64,000 nt of DNA, from the NCBI GenBank assembly GCA_037957365.1, contig JARHVA010000002.1:1378001-1442000 (forward strand), in the 5' to 3' direction. Under the pieces are notes generated by a model, which ran no database searches, was not told the DNA's origin, and saw nothing but the letters and a program-made list of their open reading frames with translations. Source of the DNA: Torreya grandis (Eukaryota > Streptophyta > Pinopsida > Cupressales > Taxaceae). Each line of letters opens with the position of its first letter. Position 1 is the stretch's first letter. Shown piece after piece: positions 25,159-37,227 of the stretch. A program made the translations under genes and the position numbers.

Positions 25159-27696
25159 GCTTATAATATTGTTCTCTATGTTTGCCAAGATTTAAAATTT
25201 TTACATTAAAAGGTGTGTTTTTATTTCTTCAAATAAGTGATAAGGTAAAAATAGACTATAATAAAATAAGTGGCATAGTACAATACAATTAGAAGAGATG
25301 GTCACGAATTTACTCAACTTTGGTGGGTTGAAATCATCAAATTAGAAGAGGGTATGATAACTTTGTTTTTTTTAATGCAATCTAACATAACAAATTTAGG
25401 TCAAAGATATGTCAATACTATAAAATATAGATACAAATTTGATGATTTGTAACTATAAATTAAGAAGAGTGTCTTTCTAATTAGGAAGATAACAATGCAA
25501 ACCAAGAATCTCAAATGTGAAAACACACAGGAACTCCCAAGTATAAAGCTAAAACCAAATGGGTAGCACAACGTTGTCACATGGTAATAAGATGCATAAT
25601 GGTCTTATAACTTAGAGCATGATCAAACATAAGATAACCTAAGTCTATAATGATAAAAAAGGATGATGAGTCTATATAATGGTCTTCAACCCAAACAGGA
25701 AATTGTGCCTAAGTAAACTCAAACCAAGTGTACACAGAAAACCAATTAACACCTTGGCCTATAACTTAGAAAGGTGAGATTAAATTTGAATTAAAAATGA
25801 AGGACTTGAGGATTTTTGCAAAATTTTCTAGACTCAAATGGATAGCATAACAATGTTGTTTAGATAATATAAATACAATGTTTCCTTATTTGGTCAGAAT
25901 AATGCCTCCTTGTTCAAAAAAATGGTGGATAAAAAAAGTGTTTGGTTGTGACATGATTTAGTTTTCAAATAAGTTTTAGACTCAATAAGACTAATTAATT
26001 AATGGATAAAATGAAAAAAATACAACTAAGTATAACGTCCAAAGTCTTAAAACTGATAAGGTTGCATCGTACTATTGAATTTCATCTATATGCGTGCTCT
26101 TGAGAGGATTTTAAGTGTTAATCCAAAAATAAAATTTCATGAATAAGTAGGGTTTTTACACCACCACCCCATCTCAAGAGATTGTACGATGGCATAGAAC
26201 TTTGGGCTACTTGCCTTGCATCAATAATATGTCCACGATAAGTGGGGTTGTTCTAAAACTAAATTTTTATGGGTTTATATATGGTCCTAAGTGTGGCTAA
26301 CACAAGGGATGCTCACATAATTTGGATCCACATCAAATGTCTTATTTTGAAAGGGTCTTGTCCTTTTCATAACCACTAAATCTGTTGCTTGCTTAGTGTA
26401 GTGCAATGTCCAAGTTGTCCCTACAGTCTGAGGTAGTGTCTTACTAATGGAGTTTGCTTCACCATTCAAACAAATGTCCCAATAAGTCAACCTCAATTTG
26501 TATACCCCACCATGGAGTGGGATTGAAATGATGCTGGGAGACGAATTCTTGGGTCAACACTTCCCTAGAGAACTCATGAAGAGGCTATTAACTCCTGCTC
26601 ATAAGCCAAATTATATAAAAATAAATGACAAAATGAAAAGACTTTAAGGTCATGTTTGGATCACCTAATTCATACAAATTTGGGGAGGGCATAAATGATG
26701 TTCTTTTCACACTTTTTAAACTAAAAACAACAAGGTAAATAAACAGAACTTTTGGTCACCAAAGTTCCCTAAAGGGGATAGGGGAGAGTATACACACATC
26801 AATCATCTTATGAAAATAAACAACTTTGGAAAAAACAAGCATAAAATAAAAACACTCTCAAGAATACGTAGTCTAAGTGTGAGTGTTTATTTTAATGCAC
26901 CAAAGTGATATGTTTATGAAGTTTTTGGTTACTTGGCCTTAGTTGAAAACTTGTAAAAAAAACTTCACAAACAACTAAGCATAAAACATCTAAATTCCTT
27001 TTAAGCACCAAATGAAAAGTTCAAGACTTAAACACTTTCAAAATTGTGCCCTTTTCCAACTTGTGACCTATAATTTTTAGAGGGTCTATGTCTACATTGA
27101 ATCCCAAAAGAAAATTAGAAAACAATATTTATAAATCAAGCTCTCAGGGCTCTAATTTTTTTGTCTCAGAGACAGATCATCATTGATCCATGTAGGGATA
27201 GATATCAATCTACAAATATCAACATCAATCTAGACAATCATCAACATTTCTTACAAAAACATAGTAAGGCACATGAGTTATTTTTAAAAAAATACTGATT
27301 ATCAAGATGAGCATAAAACCAACAAATAAGAATAAGTCCTGGAGGCAAATAGTCAATCAAATCATATTCAAGTTGTTTAGGAACAAAATAAAAACTAGAA
27401 AGCTCAAGAACAATTCATCAAAGATGTTTCCACCATACCCTATTTTTCACACAGAAATCATGGTTGATTTTAGTAATCAATGTTGATTTAAAAAATTAAC
27501 ATCGATCCCTATCAGTTTTGAAATAAAATGGCATCAATCCCTGTAACCTGTGAGTCATTAAAAAGAACAAAAATATGTGAATAATGAAGATAAACTTGAT
27601 TTTTAAATACTTATAATCATTCATTAGAAGATCTAAGAGTTTTATATTAGTCTTTTTTTCTTATATAGGATGCATGGTCCCATCGAGCATGCCAAA
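25159..27696 (-). other. Leader between 5' LTR and gag of inner element
   Basis: About 2.5 kb with no recognised domain. A minus-strand open frame at 26,496-26,287 is unrecognised. Some Tat-lineage (Ogre-type) elements carry an extra ORF upstream of gag, so this could be its relic, but no similarity can be shown here. Confidence 0.45.
27672..27696 (-). promoter_or_regulatory. Candidate primer-binding site region of inner element
   Basis: On the minus strand the bases directly after the 5' LTR read tttggcatgctcgatggga, the usual position and wording (ttggc...ggtggga-like) of the leader start in plant Tat elements. The priming tRNA was not identified. Confidence 0.45.
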
Positions 27697-28847
27697 TGTA
27701 GAGTAGGAATCCAAAATGAGTTAGATCATGCATTAGTCAAGTAAAACTCAAATAAGCATAAATAAAATATCTCACTAAGCCAAATCCCTCATGGGGTTTT
27801 GGAAATGACATCTAAGATCTATTAAAAGAAGGAATACAACTATCAAACCTTCCTAAGAGCATCCCTTCTCCAAGAGAAACTCAAAAACATGATTTTCCCT
27901 TGATTTAATACTCCAAATCTTTATCAATGATGAGTGGATTGCTCTTGCATCATCTCTCAATGCACCTATGAATTAGGCTTATGAAATTGATCAATGTATG
28001 CCAATCGTTGAAGCTATTCTATTTCAAATTTAGCATAATAACATTACATAAAAATAGCTTGAAAGGATGAGTGAGGACCCTTGTATTTATAGATTTTTGG
28101 AAATGATCATAATCAACCATGACCTTCCATCTTGAGATCAAGATGTGTGGCCATGAATTATTTCAATTTGAAGGCTCAATCCATAAATATCCCCATTAAT
28201 ATTTAGAATAAAGGGGCATTAATGAGGCATGAGAGGTCTTAAACTAGATATTTTTTCCATTTATGCCTTATGGATGCCACCCCATTGATGATGTCATTAG
28301 ATGATGCAAATATTAGAATTGAATTTACAATTAATAGATCTTCAATAAATTCTATGGATTTTCCACTTAATCTCTTGATTTGGTTTAATTTGTTTAAATC
28401 GGGGTTAATTAATTATTCTAAAATTCTTTGGAAATCAGTTGTTCACTTAATCAAACTGGTCAAAATTTCAATTTATTGAGTCATAGTTTGACTGAAGTAT
28501 AACTAGAAGGTGTCAGTTGTGTATAAAGCAATACCCCATTCAGAGCATCATGGATGCAAAATAACATATGCATATGTCATGTGCTTCCAAATTTAAATAA
28601 TTCAGTGGGTTGCAGCATCAAATTGCATTTTTTTCATTTTGACTTGAAGTGACTTGAGAACTACTAATAATCATATAAAAGGCATTTCCCTGTTCAGGGA
28701 TACATTAACCTAAATCAGCACTTTTATATGAAAAGTTTGAACTATTTAGTGTGTTTTAATGATTTTGACTCAGATTATGCATTGTCATAGAATTTTGAGT
28801 AAGATTGATAATTTTAACACAATGGTGATAGGAATTGGATGTCTACA
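27697..28847 (-). repeat. 5' LTR of inner element
   Basis: 1,151 bases, TGTAGA to TCTACA, the partner of 14,124-15,275. In minus orientation this copy precedes the primer-binding region and gag, so it is the 5' LTR. Confidence 0.92.
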
Positions 28848-29400
28848 GTGCCCACTAACCCATTTTTATATAGCCATTATGAAGATGAAGAACTAGGGCT
28901 TTCTAATTTGACAAAGAATGACAGTCCATGGCCCAAATCAAAATGCAATAAAGCAAAGGTGACACATAAACCAAAAGCATCTAGGTGGTCACACCTAATT
29001 TCAAAAGTTATTCTATATTAAACACCTATGTTAGAGTTAGATAGTGGCATTGATATAACCATTTTAGGTCGATGTAAGTGTCTGTGGCTATAGAGATATA
29101 ATTTAGAGAATCAAGCGTCTGATCCAGAATCTAGATCCAGTCTACTTTTTTCGTGTTTTAGTTCCAAATTTATATTAGCATTGGAACCAAATAAGTATCT
29201 TTTTTTCATTATCATTTTAATATCTATCATATTTTTACTCTCCATTTTTAACATATCTCATCATAATAAATTCATTATATGTTTTATCTAAGTTTTGTAA
29301 ATAATTGGCATGCTATAGAGATAGTTTACCATGCTTTTTCCCTAGGCTATCTCTACCCATTTAACCCTAGATTCACCAATCTATAATTTAAGGTTAAACA
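28848..29400 (+). repeat. 5' LTR of outer element, right portion
   Basis: Continues the LTR interrupted at 14,123. It aligns with 35,155-35,709 of the 3' LTR, sharing for example gaagatgaagaacta and agtccatggcccaaat, and ends ggttaaaca at 29,400. The two left-LTR parts add to about 1,335 bases once the five-base duplication is removed, close to the 1,317 bases of the intact 3' LTR. Confidence 0.87.
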
Positions 29401-30239
29401 TGTAGTGAACCTGATATTTGAGTCTTTTTTTGCAAACCTACCTTGGTCTAGGTTTCTTGATTCTCTATTTATTATTTTTGATTTCTAATTTCACAAGATT
29501 TTACAAGTTAAAAATCCAATTTCCTTTTTTATTGATAGTTTCAACATGGATACATGTGTAGCTCATTTTATGTTACAATTTTTAATTATAGTGATATTTT
29601 TCTATTGTAATAATCTAATCCAAAGGTATCATCCAAATAAATAAGCAGTATATCAATATAATGAGAGGATTTTAAAATGAAAACAATGCTTAATCTCTCT
29701 TAATATTTCTTTTTATAACATGATAGAGCTAGTATCCAAATGCCAACGTGCATGCTCTCAGCCATTAATTCCACCTAAATCTTATTTGAGTGACAACTAC
29801 CATCCCTATAATAAAATTACTTAGATATTTACACAAAATGACTTTATATTGCATAAAATAAGCAAATATGAGAGATCACACAGTGATAATTGATAGTAGA
29901 ATAGAATCATGGATAATATAGCAAAGCCACTTCAAGGGGGCAACCTCCACATCAATACACTAATAGAAGAATACTTAACATAATGAATAAAGACTAACCA
30001 CTACCTCCTATATATAGTCTACTTAGCCAAGGTTATTCCATAGGCTGACCTATTTAAGAACATAGAGAAATGTAACAAGTAAATAAAAGAGGCATGTAAG
30101 CCACAAGTTGGCCACACATATCCCTAGACACACCAATGGTTAAGGGCATAACAATCCCATAGCCATTATTAACGTATGACTTATATTATATTCTACGGTC
30201 CATGATGTGACTACTTAAAAAGGTAAAGGTTTTCAACTT

Positions 30240-31115
30240 AATTTGTCACTTGCTCATATATAATAGATACCTCCTAAACTAAATCAAGTGATCAAATCTA
30301 AAGGATATGACTTTGTTGACCACTTAAAAAACACACATACTAACATTTCCATCCTTGAACTTCTAAAGCAATCTACTATCTATAAGGATATCCCATTTGA
30401 ATCATTACATGAAACCTGAGTTTTAAGTGATATTGATCTAGCTTAATTTACAGATATCATACAATATCTCAAAAATAATGCAAAACTTATTACCTTTGAT
30501 CCAACATATTTACCATCCAAGGATATTATTAACCAAGATTTTCCTTTGTTCATACAGGTGACTATGCATAATAAGGGAATCAAAATAGTGCTCATTGATA
30601 ATGGATCAGGCTTAAACATTTATATAATAAATTTCCTAACCATCGTGGGTATTAGCACCAATCTTCTTTAAAAATTAGCTATGCATGTCAATGGATTTGA
30701 TAATTCACGTAGCCCTCAAGTTGGCCAAATCACATTGGATGCAACATTGGTGCCAAAAATAGTTCCAACCACTTTTTAGGTAATTTATCAAACATTACAT
30801 TATAATTAAATTTTGGGTAGACCTTGGATACACATAATAGAGATCATCCCATCTAATTTACATCGATGTGTAAAATTCATACATGATGGGACCTTATTGA
30901 CAATGCATGTCGATGATGAACCCTTCAAATTATTCAAAATGATACATTCTGATATAGAAGGTATTCCTATAGTGGTACCACCTACACAATGTATTCCTCT
31001 TGATAATATCCAAAATTATGAAGTGGGTGATTCAATTATAATGGATCCATTATCTTTGGATACAAATACAACACTACACATTAAAGAGAATATGGATACA
31101 CATCAAGAACAATAA
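30240..31115 (+). pseudogene. Aspartic protease region of outer element (broken)
   Basis: The order of motifs is that of Tat elements. An upstream HTNISILELLKQS segment (about 30,325-30,365) corresponds to the conserved ISIWGLL block. ITFDPTYLPSKD follows, then the protease active site VLIDNGSGLNI with Asp-Asn-Gly at 30,597-30,605. LGRPWIHIIEIIPSNLHR opens the longest open frame (30,813-31,115), followed by KFIHDG. In-frame stops occur before the protease and inside it. The family's retropepsin cuts the polyprotein. Here no intact reading frame covers the whole domain. Confidence 0.8.
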
Positions 31116-33240
31116 CCACTAATAAAGGAGCCAATAATACCAAAACCATAAGAAAATCCAACATTTGAGCTTCATTTATTGATCAATACTAAGTAGTAAG
31201 ATGGCCATGTTTTAGATTACTATGATAGTGATGATGATGTTGCCTATGATATGACAAATGTGAAAATGTTCAAGCTTAATTTTGATCCACTTGATTCATC
31301 TTTCACATAACTCATTTGAGCCTATAGATCCTAGTATATATAAGCTAAACTCATCCTCAAAGGATAGAAAACCAAGTCAGGGTAAGCAAAAAGCACAAAT
31401 AGCAGATAAGCATGTAAATGTTTGTTATTCTATACATCCCTTTTGGCTACACACTTTGAGTCAACCATACAAAGGTCAAATGCAACTAAACCATGTGAAC
31501 AATGTAGAGGCTTCTAAAAATCTCCACAACAATTTATACAACTTTTAGCAAACTAGGATTATTTGGATACAATACTTTATATGTTACTTGAGCATCACAT
31601 GATATATTTGCCTCCTAATAGGCATAGATTAAGTAGTAGACTTATTCCTAAAGAGGGTTTATCATATTATAACTATCATTTAATTAGTGTCTATTATACA
31701 AATCGATGCAAGGCATTAAAGAACCAAATTTAGAAATATAAGAATGAGGGTTACATACAAGTTGTGCTTGAGAAGATAAAAATACAAACTACTTCCAAAG
31801 ATTCACATGAAAACCATATTGTAAAGTGACCAAGGCACAAAGATCTAACTATTACTGATAATATTGTTGGGGTCTTTTGTCAACATCTCAAGTTTAATAG
31901 GAATAATTTGGATACAATTTGTATCACTACATTTATTCAATATTTGGGAATAATTGAATTAACATACTCTCTACTAATTCTAGAATATCTAGGGTATATA
32001 TACTTACCAATATCATGTGGACCATAGGTGGTCCCCATGATCATATAGATATTAGATTGAGATCCAAATTTGATATTAAAATTTATACAACATTGGTTCA
32101 TTGATTGGAATACAACACTGAATAATACAGATATGTGTATCACCTTTATTGTTAGGGATAAGGAGATTTACTTACACCATGATGGATATGGCCACCCTTC
32201 CCCATCAATAGCTTCTAGAATACCATTACACAAAAACATCAATGAGGTATCCATGCATCACTACAAATAAAGGGTGAAAATGCCTCAAGTGATCCTACAC
32301 CTTTTATTGATGAGGACTTCCTCGATTAGTCCTCTCACATATTCTAAAAAAATAAAAATAAAACTTCAAAAATATAAAAATGTTTTTAACATCCACATGT
32401 TCTATTAGCTCCATGGCATATATGTTATTCGTTCTATGTTGGTAGATGGCATATCAATATTTTCTATATACACATGTTTCACGCATATTTTGAGTATGAT
32501 TCAGGCATACATAGATATATGATCTATTAGATGTTGGGCCTTCTTTATACTCATGTCAAGTGTACAATGGGGACATTTGCTTCTTTGATCATGATACACC
32601 CAAGTTATATCATTATATGGTCACTTTACATTACCATGTTTGAGTTTATATACTTACACATGCCTTTATACATGCTTATATTTTTTGTAGTGTACTTGAT
32701 ATGGTATGTATTTAACATTTTTTACTAACACATATGATCCATAGACTACTATGTTATGTTTATACTAGTTGTTTATGCTTTCATTCATGCACTTCCTTGA
32801 GCGTCTTGCCTTGATATTGTCTTATTTGTTTGAGCATTTGAATATGCTCCATTGTTTGTGGCTCCCATGCCTTCATTGCCTCTTTTGACATTTAAATATG
32901 TCATTATTTATTGTATGTTGACATGTGAATATGTCATTCTTACTTTTGTGTACATTTGACTAAGTCACATCCCATAGATTATGCAATATTTGAACATGCC
33001 CCTCAGTTTAAGTCTCATTGGACCATTATATTTTGAATTATTTTTGAGTGCTCTTATGTATGTGCTTGGTTGCTTATTGAACTTGTACAGTTACTATCTA
33101 GATGTTTCCATGATATATATCATGCATATTAAGACTTGGTATGTCTACCTAGACAAGTTCCTTCTATTTTGTACATGATACATTCATAGGTCACATGGTT
33201 ATCTTATCCGTTTTAGGTAAGGTAATCACCGGTTACTACT
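31116..33240 (+). other. Interior of outer element without recognisable pol
   Basis: A decayed coding-like segment continues to about 32,330 (for example HPFWLHTLSQPYKGQ near 31,440 and DWNTTLNNTDMCITFIVRD near 32,100). No YVDD-type RT motif, RNase H GDS motif or integrase signature was found. The remainder is AT-rich and apparently noncoding. Confidence 0.55.
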
Positions 33241-33270
33241 TCCCCTCACCTCAAAAGGGGGAAATATGAG

Positions 33271-33560
33271 TGGGGGCATGCCATAGATGTATGGCTTTCA
33301 CATTATTCATTAGATTCATATATACATTGGGTGCATGTTTTGGAAGCATGTTCTCACATTTACACTAGTTCACAGACTCAGATTATAGTGGAGGCATGTT
33401 TTGGAAACATGTTCTTCATGATTATTCAGTATTCAACATACCCAGATTACAATGGGTGGTATGTTTTGGAAACATGCCCTCCACATTGGCACTTATATTA
33501 GCTTTTATATATCTCCATATATAGTGGGGGCATGTTATGATAATAATGTCCTCCATAATT
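33271..33560 (+). repeat. Tandem 58-71 bp repeats with hairpin core in 3' noncoding region
   Basis: Five degenerate units begin near 33,271, 33,329, 33,389, 33,453 and 33,524 with t-ggg-g-gcatg wording. Three of them contain catgttttggaaacatg or a one-base variant, a perfect inverted repeat of seven bases around a three-base loop. Tandem repeats in the 3' noncoding region are known in Tat-lineage elements. Confidence 0.65.
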
Positions 33561-34379
33561 AGTTTGAAAATTGGCCAAATTGCATAGTTATATGATTCAA
33601 ATACACATTTGTGACATAATTTTATACATTAGTACCATTGTTATACACAATTTTAACATGAGACATATCTAAGATGTATATGTTATGTAATGTGTACCTA
33701 ATATTTCAAAATCAAATTAGTTTCATATTTAAAAAAAAATTATGGACTGACATCACCCACTAGGTTAGACTTTTACATACTATATTAAGCCAATCTACTA
33801 CAGTAGTTGGTTCACTTTTGGTATCGTTGAGGTGATTAAATCACTCAATATTTCTAAGTTAATAGTTTGGACTTGATGACATCATCCAAACTCACTCTAT
33901 TTATAGTTTGAGTTGACTTGGCTCACTCACACTCACCAAGTTATAAGTATGATTGAGTTGTACATTGAGCTAATCTCAATTGTCAGGTGGAAACTCACAT
34001 TTGCTCTAAGGTTAGGGGCATGTATCATCCAATATCTCTCTATCCCTCTAGATATATGCACTTTCCAAATTATTATATTTGTCCTAATCATAAATTTAAT
34101 GATTCATAATGATATATCTTTTCAAATCAAATTAACAAAAGGCAAGTTAGTTGTATCAATACACATGTGTACTCTTAAACCTTGTTTTCTTTCAATTTTA
34201 GTCATTTCAATGCTTTTAATTTCAAATTATATGAATTGATTATATATTGTAGCATGCTCTTGGTTACAATTCAATCACCTACAAATCACTAAAATTAGAC
34301 TCCCATAAAGGCAAGGTGTGTTATACACACCCAAGTACACATTCCTTTTCCTTTAAACTATCAATTTTTGTACTGGATT

Positions 34380-34392
34380 AAAGGGGGGGAAA
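34380..34392 (+). promoter_or_regulatory. Polypurine tract of outer element
   Basis: Thirteen purines, aaagggggggaaa-like, directly abut the TGTAGACA start of the 3' LTR. This is the expected plus-strand priming site and fixes the element's orientation. Confidence 0.8.
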
Positions 34393-35709
34393 TGTAGACA
34401 CTATTTCTGAATTATATATCACCTCAATTTAGTATAATTGAAAAATACATATCATAGATATACCTTCAGATTATATACCTTTCCCACTACCAAAATACTC
34501 ATATACACTATCTATATGTGTTTATTACTTATCTCTTAGTTTGAACAATGTTATTCTGATGACTCAGACATTCTATCACACTCAAAATATTATTTCTTAT
34601 CTTTTCTCTCTGAAAGCTCTTGACCTAAATCTATTTTCTAACTACCCAGACACTTGCCCCAGTTAAATTCCTATGACACAAGTGCGATATTCTAATGCAA
34701 GTGTTAAGTACCTTAAATTCATCCAATTTATAAATGAATGTATCTTAATGGTCAACCTAAGTGATTTAATGTGAGATATTCTTTAAATGGATTGGTATAT
34801 ATACAATATCAATCTCCATTAATTCACCACCTAGCATATACCAAAAAAATCATAAGGTAATTTACTAAAGGCCTTTAATCAAGAAATCAAGTGAGTAAAG
34901 CTTCCATATTTTCTCATATTTCCATATCAGCCATAGGGACAACACATCTTCTAGTATGAAGTACTGAAGTAGCATCCCATGAGCTATATTTTACAAGTTA
35001 TGTCACTTTTGTACATGATTGTCACATATTTCATCTTTATGCACACACAAGCCAACACATAGGGGATAACTACATAAGTTTAAGGCCCTCTTCATAGTAT
35101 TGGCTATATAGGCAACACTCATTGATATAGGGTTCTTTGGGGTAGTTTGACAACATGTTCCCATTAATCCATTTTTTCCACAACTACTATGAAGATGAAG
35201 AACTAATTTTTACTCATTTGATAAGAAGTGACAGTCCATGGCCCAAATTTGAATGCACTATAACAAAGGTGGCATAGAACCTAGAAGCATCTAGGTGTTC
35301 CAATCCAATGCAAATAGGTATTATGTATTATACACCTATGTCCAAGTTAGATAGTATCATCGACATAATTGTCTTAGGTCGACGCAAGTGTCATAGCTAT
35401 AGAGGTATAATTTCTAGAATCAGATGACTAATCCAAAATCTAGATCCATTCTACTTTTTGCCTGTTTTAGTTCTAAATATGTATTAACATCAAAACTATC
35501 AAAGTATCTTGTTTTCATTATCATTGTAATATCTATCATAGTTTTACTTTCCATTTTTAACAAATCTCGGCATAATAAATTTAATATATGTTTTATTTGA
35601 GTTTTATAAATAATTAGCCTGTTATAGAGATAGTTTACCACCCTTGTGTCCTAAGCTTTCTCTACCCCTTTAACCCTAGATTCTTCAATCTATATTTTAT
35701 GGTTAAACA
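34393..35709 (+). repeat. 3' LTR of outer element
   Basis: 1,317 bases from TGTAGACA to GGTTAAACA. It is uninterrupted and so serves as the empty-site reference for the inner insertion: around 35,150 it reads tttgacaacatgttccc where the 5' copy holds 14.7 kb of extra DNA. Confidence 0.88.
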
Positions 35710-35749
35710 AGGCTTTATCATTAGATATCTATGTGACACATTAGTTTTT

Positions 35750-36480
35750 TAGATAGACAAACTTCTTCTGACCTTTTCCTTTTCATAATCCTTCCTATTA
35801 ATTGAACTCTCTACCATCATTATTGTCCTTCTTTTATGATAAAGAATCAATGACGCCATTTCCAATCTCATTTTGGTTATGATCATGAGATTAGGATGAA
35901 TTTTGGATAGGAGGTATTTGGATACTAGTACAAACCTCAAAAAACTTCAACCTTTCGACACTTGTTAAGAGCCTCTTCATAAGTGGTGGGTTTAGGCTTG
36001 AGTACCTCAAGATTAGTATAACACCTTAATATGTGAGTAAACATATCAAATATTTGATCATTAATGAACCTTTTCCTACAATCATGGATAGTTAAACACC
36101 ATCTAAGGGTAAATTCAAATTTTGACTCATCCTTAGATTGTGTCATAGAGGTGAGTGGTTGTATGTTGAGGTTAAAGGGCATAGAAATATCTAAGAGTTA
36201 CATTAAATCATCTAGGAAAATTTGAAAATTATATAAAAAATACATGAAATCATCTAGGAGAAGTTGAAAGCTATAGAGAAAATATAGTGGTTTATTTTGG
36301 AACCAAAAAAAGGCCTTGGCCTCCAAGGTATGATCAAAGAGCTTAATTATAAGTGCAATGTTCTGATCCCAATCCATACACAATATCATAAATTTGATGA
36401 TAATCTTGCAATGACTAGCATCTTAGTTTCTAGTGAACTTAGATAACTTGGGTAGAGGAGTAGGAAGAAGATTAACTCAT
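35750..36480 (-). pseudogene. gag fragment of an older Ty3/gypsy element
   Basis: On the minus strand the order is PLPKLSKFT (about 36,440), MDWDQNIALIIKLFDHTLE (about 36,380-36,320) with KAFFWF, then LTSMTQSKDESKFEFTLRW (about 36,150-36,095) and YEEALNKCRKVEVF (about 35,980-35,937). This is the Retrotrans_gag layout: substrate-like N-part, helical WF segment, then the K/E-S-x-x-F-x-x-x-x-RW block. It is not part of the outer element, whose LTR ends at 35,709, nor of the element starting at 37,228. An in-frame 42-base duplication lies at about 36,207-36,290. No RT or LTR was found for it. Confidence 0.62.
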
Positions 36481-37227
36481 ATGTGCAAAGCCAAAGGGTT
36501 TCTACAAAATTATTTGTAATAACTACTAATGGATGGAAGATGAGTAACACCTACATATGGTTTGTGGAGATGCACATACTTCCTATGATATTAGAAGTCC
36601 AATGGCCCCTTATCCTTTTGATAGAAACCCATAGCTATATGTTGGCTGAGTGAGAGATATTGAGGAGAGATAGGATCATATCCTAACTATTTCTATATGT
36701 GTTAAGCATCACAATCATTCTCATTCCTCAATGGGTGGTCAAAATTAGTATGGCCATTTAAAACATCAAAAGAAGTGAATGTATCTCATAATATGAGTGA
36801 TAATCCTAATTCTAGTGGTGAAATTATATAGGGAGTTCTTGATGTGAATTTAACCTTTAGGAATGTGAATGTGTATAATGTTTAATTATCCAATAACTGG
36901 TACATGCACTCAAATGAGAGCGGGTGCTAGCTCTATCACTAAATATTGAGTGTTTGTAATCTCTATGAGAATAATGATGGTCTACATGAACATTAATGTG
37001 CCATATGTGTCTATGAAAATCATCCACAATTTCAAATATCCCCTCTAATTTCTAAAAAACAACAATGTATCCCATATCATGAGTTAAAAATGGCATATCA
37101 ATTTGAATTTATGAGGTTTACACCTTTGAATGAGATAGTTTATAAAAAAAGGGTGAATGGTTTTGTTGGTTGCACAACTACCACTCCTAATCAAGAATGA
37201 ATTTGAGAGGGTGATGGTCATACTATT
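36481..37227. other. Flank between gag fragment and the long-LTR element
   Basis: About 750 bases without recognisable coding sequence, possibly the N-terminal gag or leader of the fragment to its left. Short open frames show no known motif. Confidence 0.3.

Larger units (their letters stand above)
14124..28847 (-). mobile_element. Inner Ty3/gypsy Tat-lineage LTR retrotransposon, nested in an LTR
   Basis: Two direct repeats of 1,152 and 1,151 bases, each starting TGTAGAGTAGG and ending TCTACA, bound this 14.7 kb element. Coding remnants lie on the minus strand in the order gag (about 25.2-23.2 kb), protease (about 22.2-21.8), RT (20.4-19.8), RNase H (19.8-19.6) and integrase (19.5-18.2), the Ty3/gypsy order. 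The insertion lies inside the 5' LTR of the outer element. Its flanks atacc (14,119-14,123) and gtgcc (28,848-28,852) agree at three of five bases, the two differences being G/A transitions, as expected for an aged target-site duplication. All ORFs are broken. Confidence 0.9.
13337..35709 (+). mobile_element. Outer Ty3/gypsy (Tat-like) LTR retrotransposon, split by a nested element
   Basis: Delimited by two LTRs that align over their whole length: 13,337-14,123 joined to 28,848-29,400, and 34,393-35,709. LTRs start TGTA(A/G)ACA and end GGTTAAACA. Flanking five-base sequences are tggct (13,332-13,336) and aggct (35,710-35,714), a target-site duplication with one change. A purine-rich tract abuts the 3' LTR, giving plus orientation. 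Without the 14.7 kb insertion the element is about 7.6 kb. The interior (29,401-34,392) contains Tat-like protease sequence but no RT, RNase H or integrase that I can recognise, so it looks non-autonomous or internally deleted. Confidence 0.85.

Noticed and set aside
36198..36389. Possible CRISPR-like short repeats
   Set aside because: Only two units, in frame within gag, in plant DNA; it is a simple duplication.
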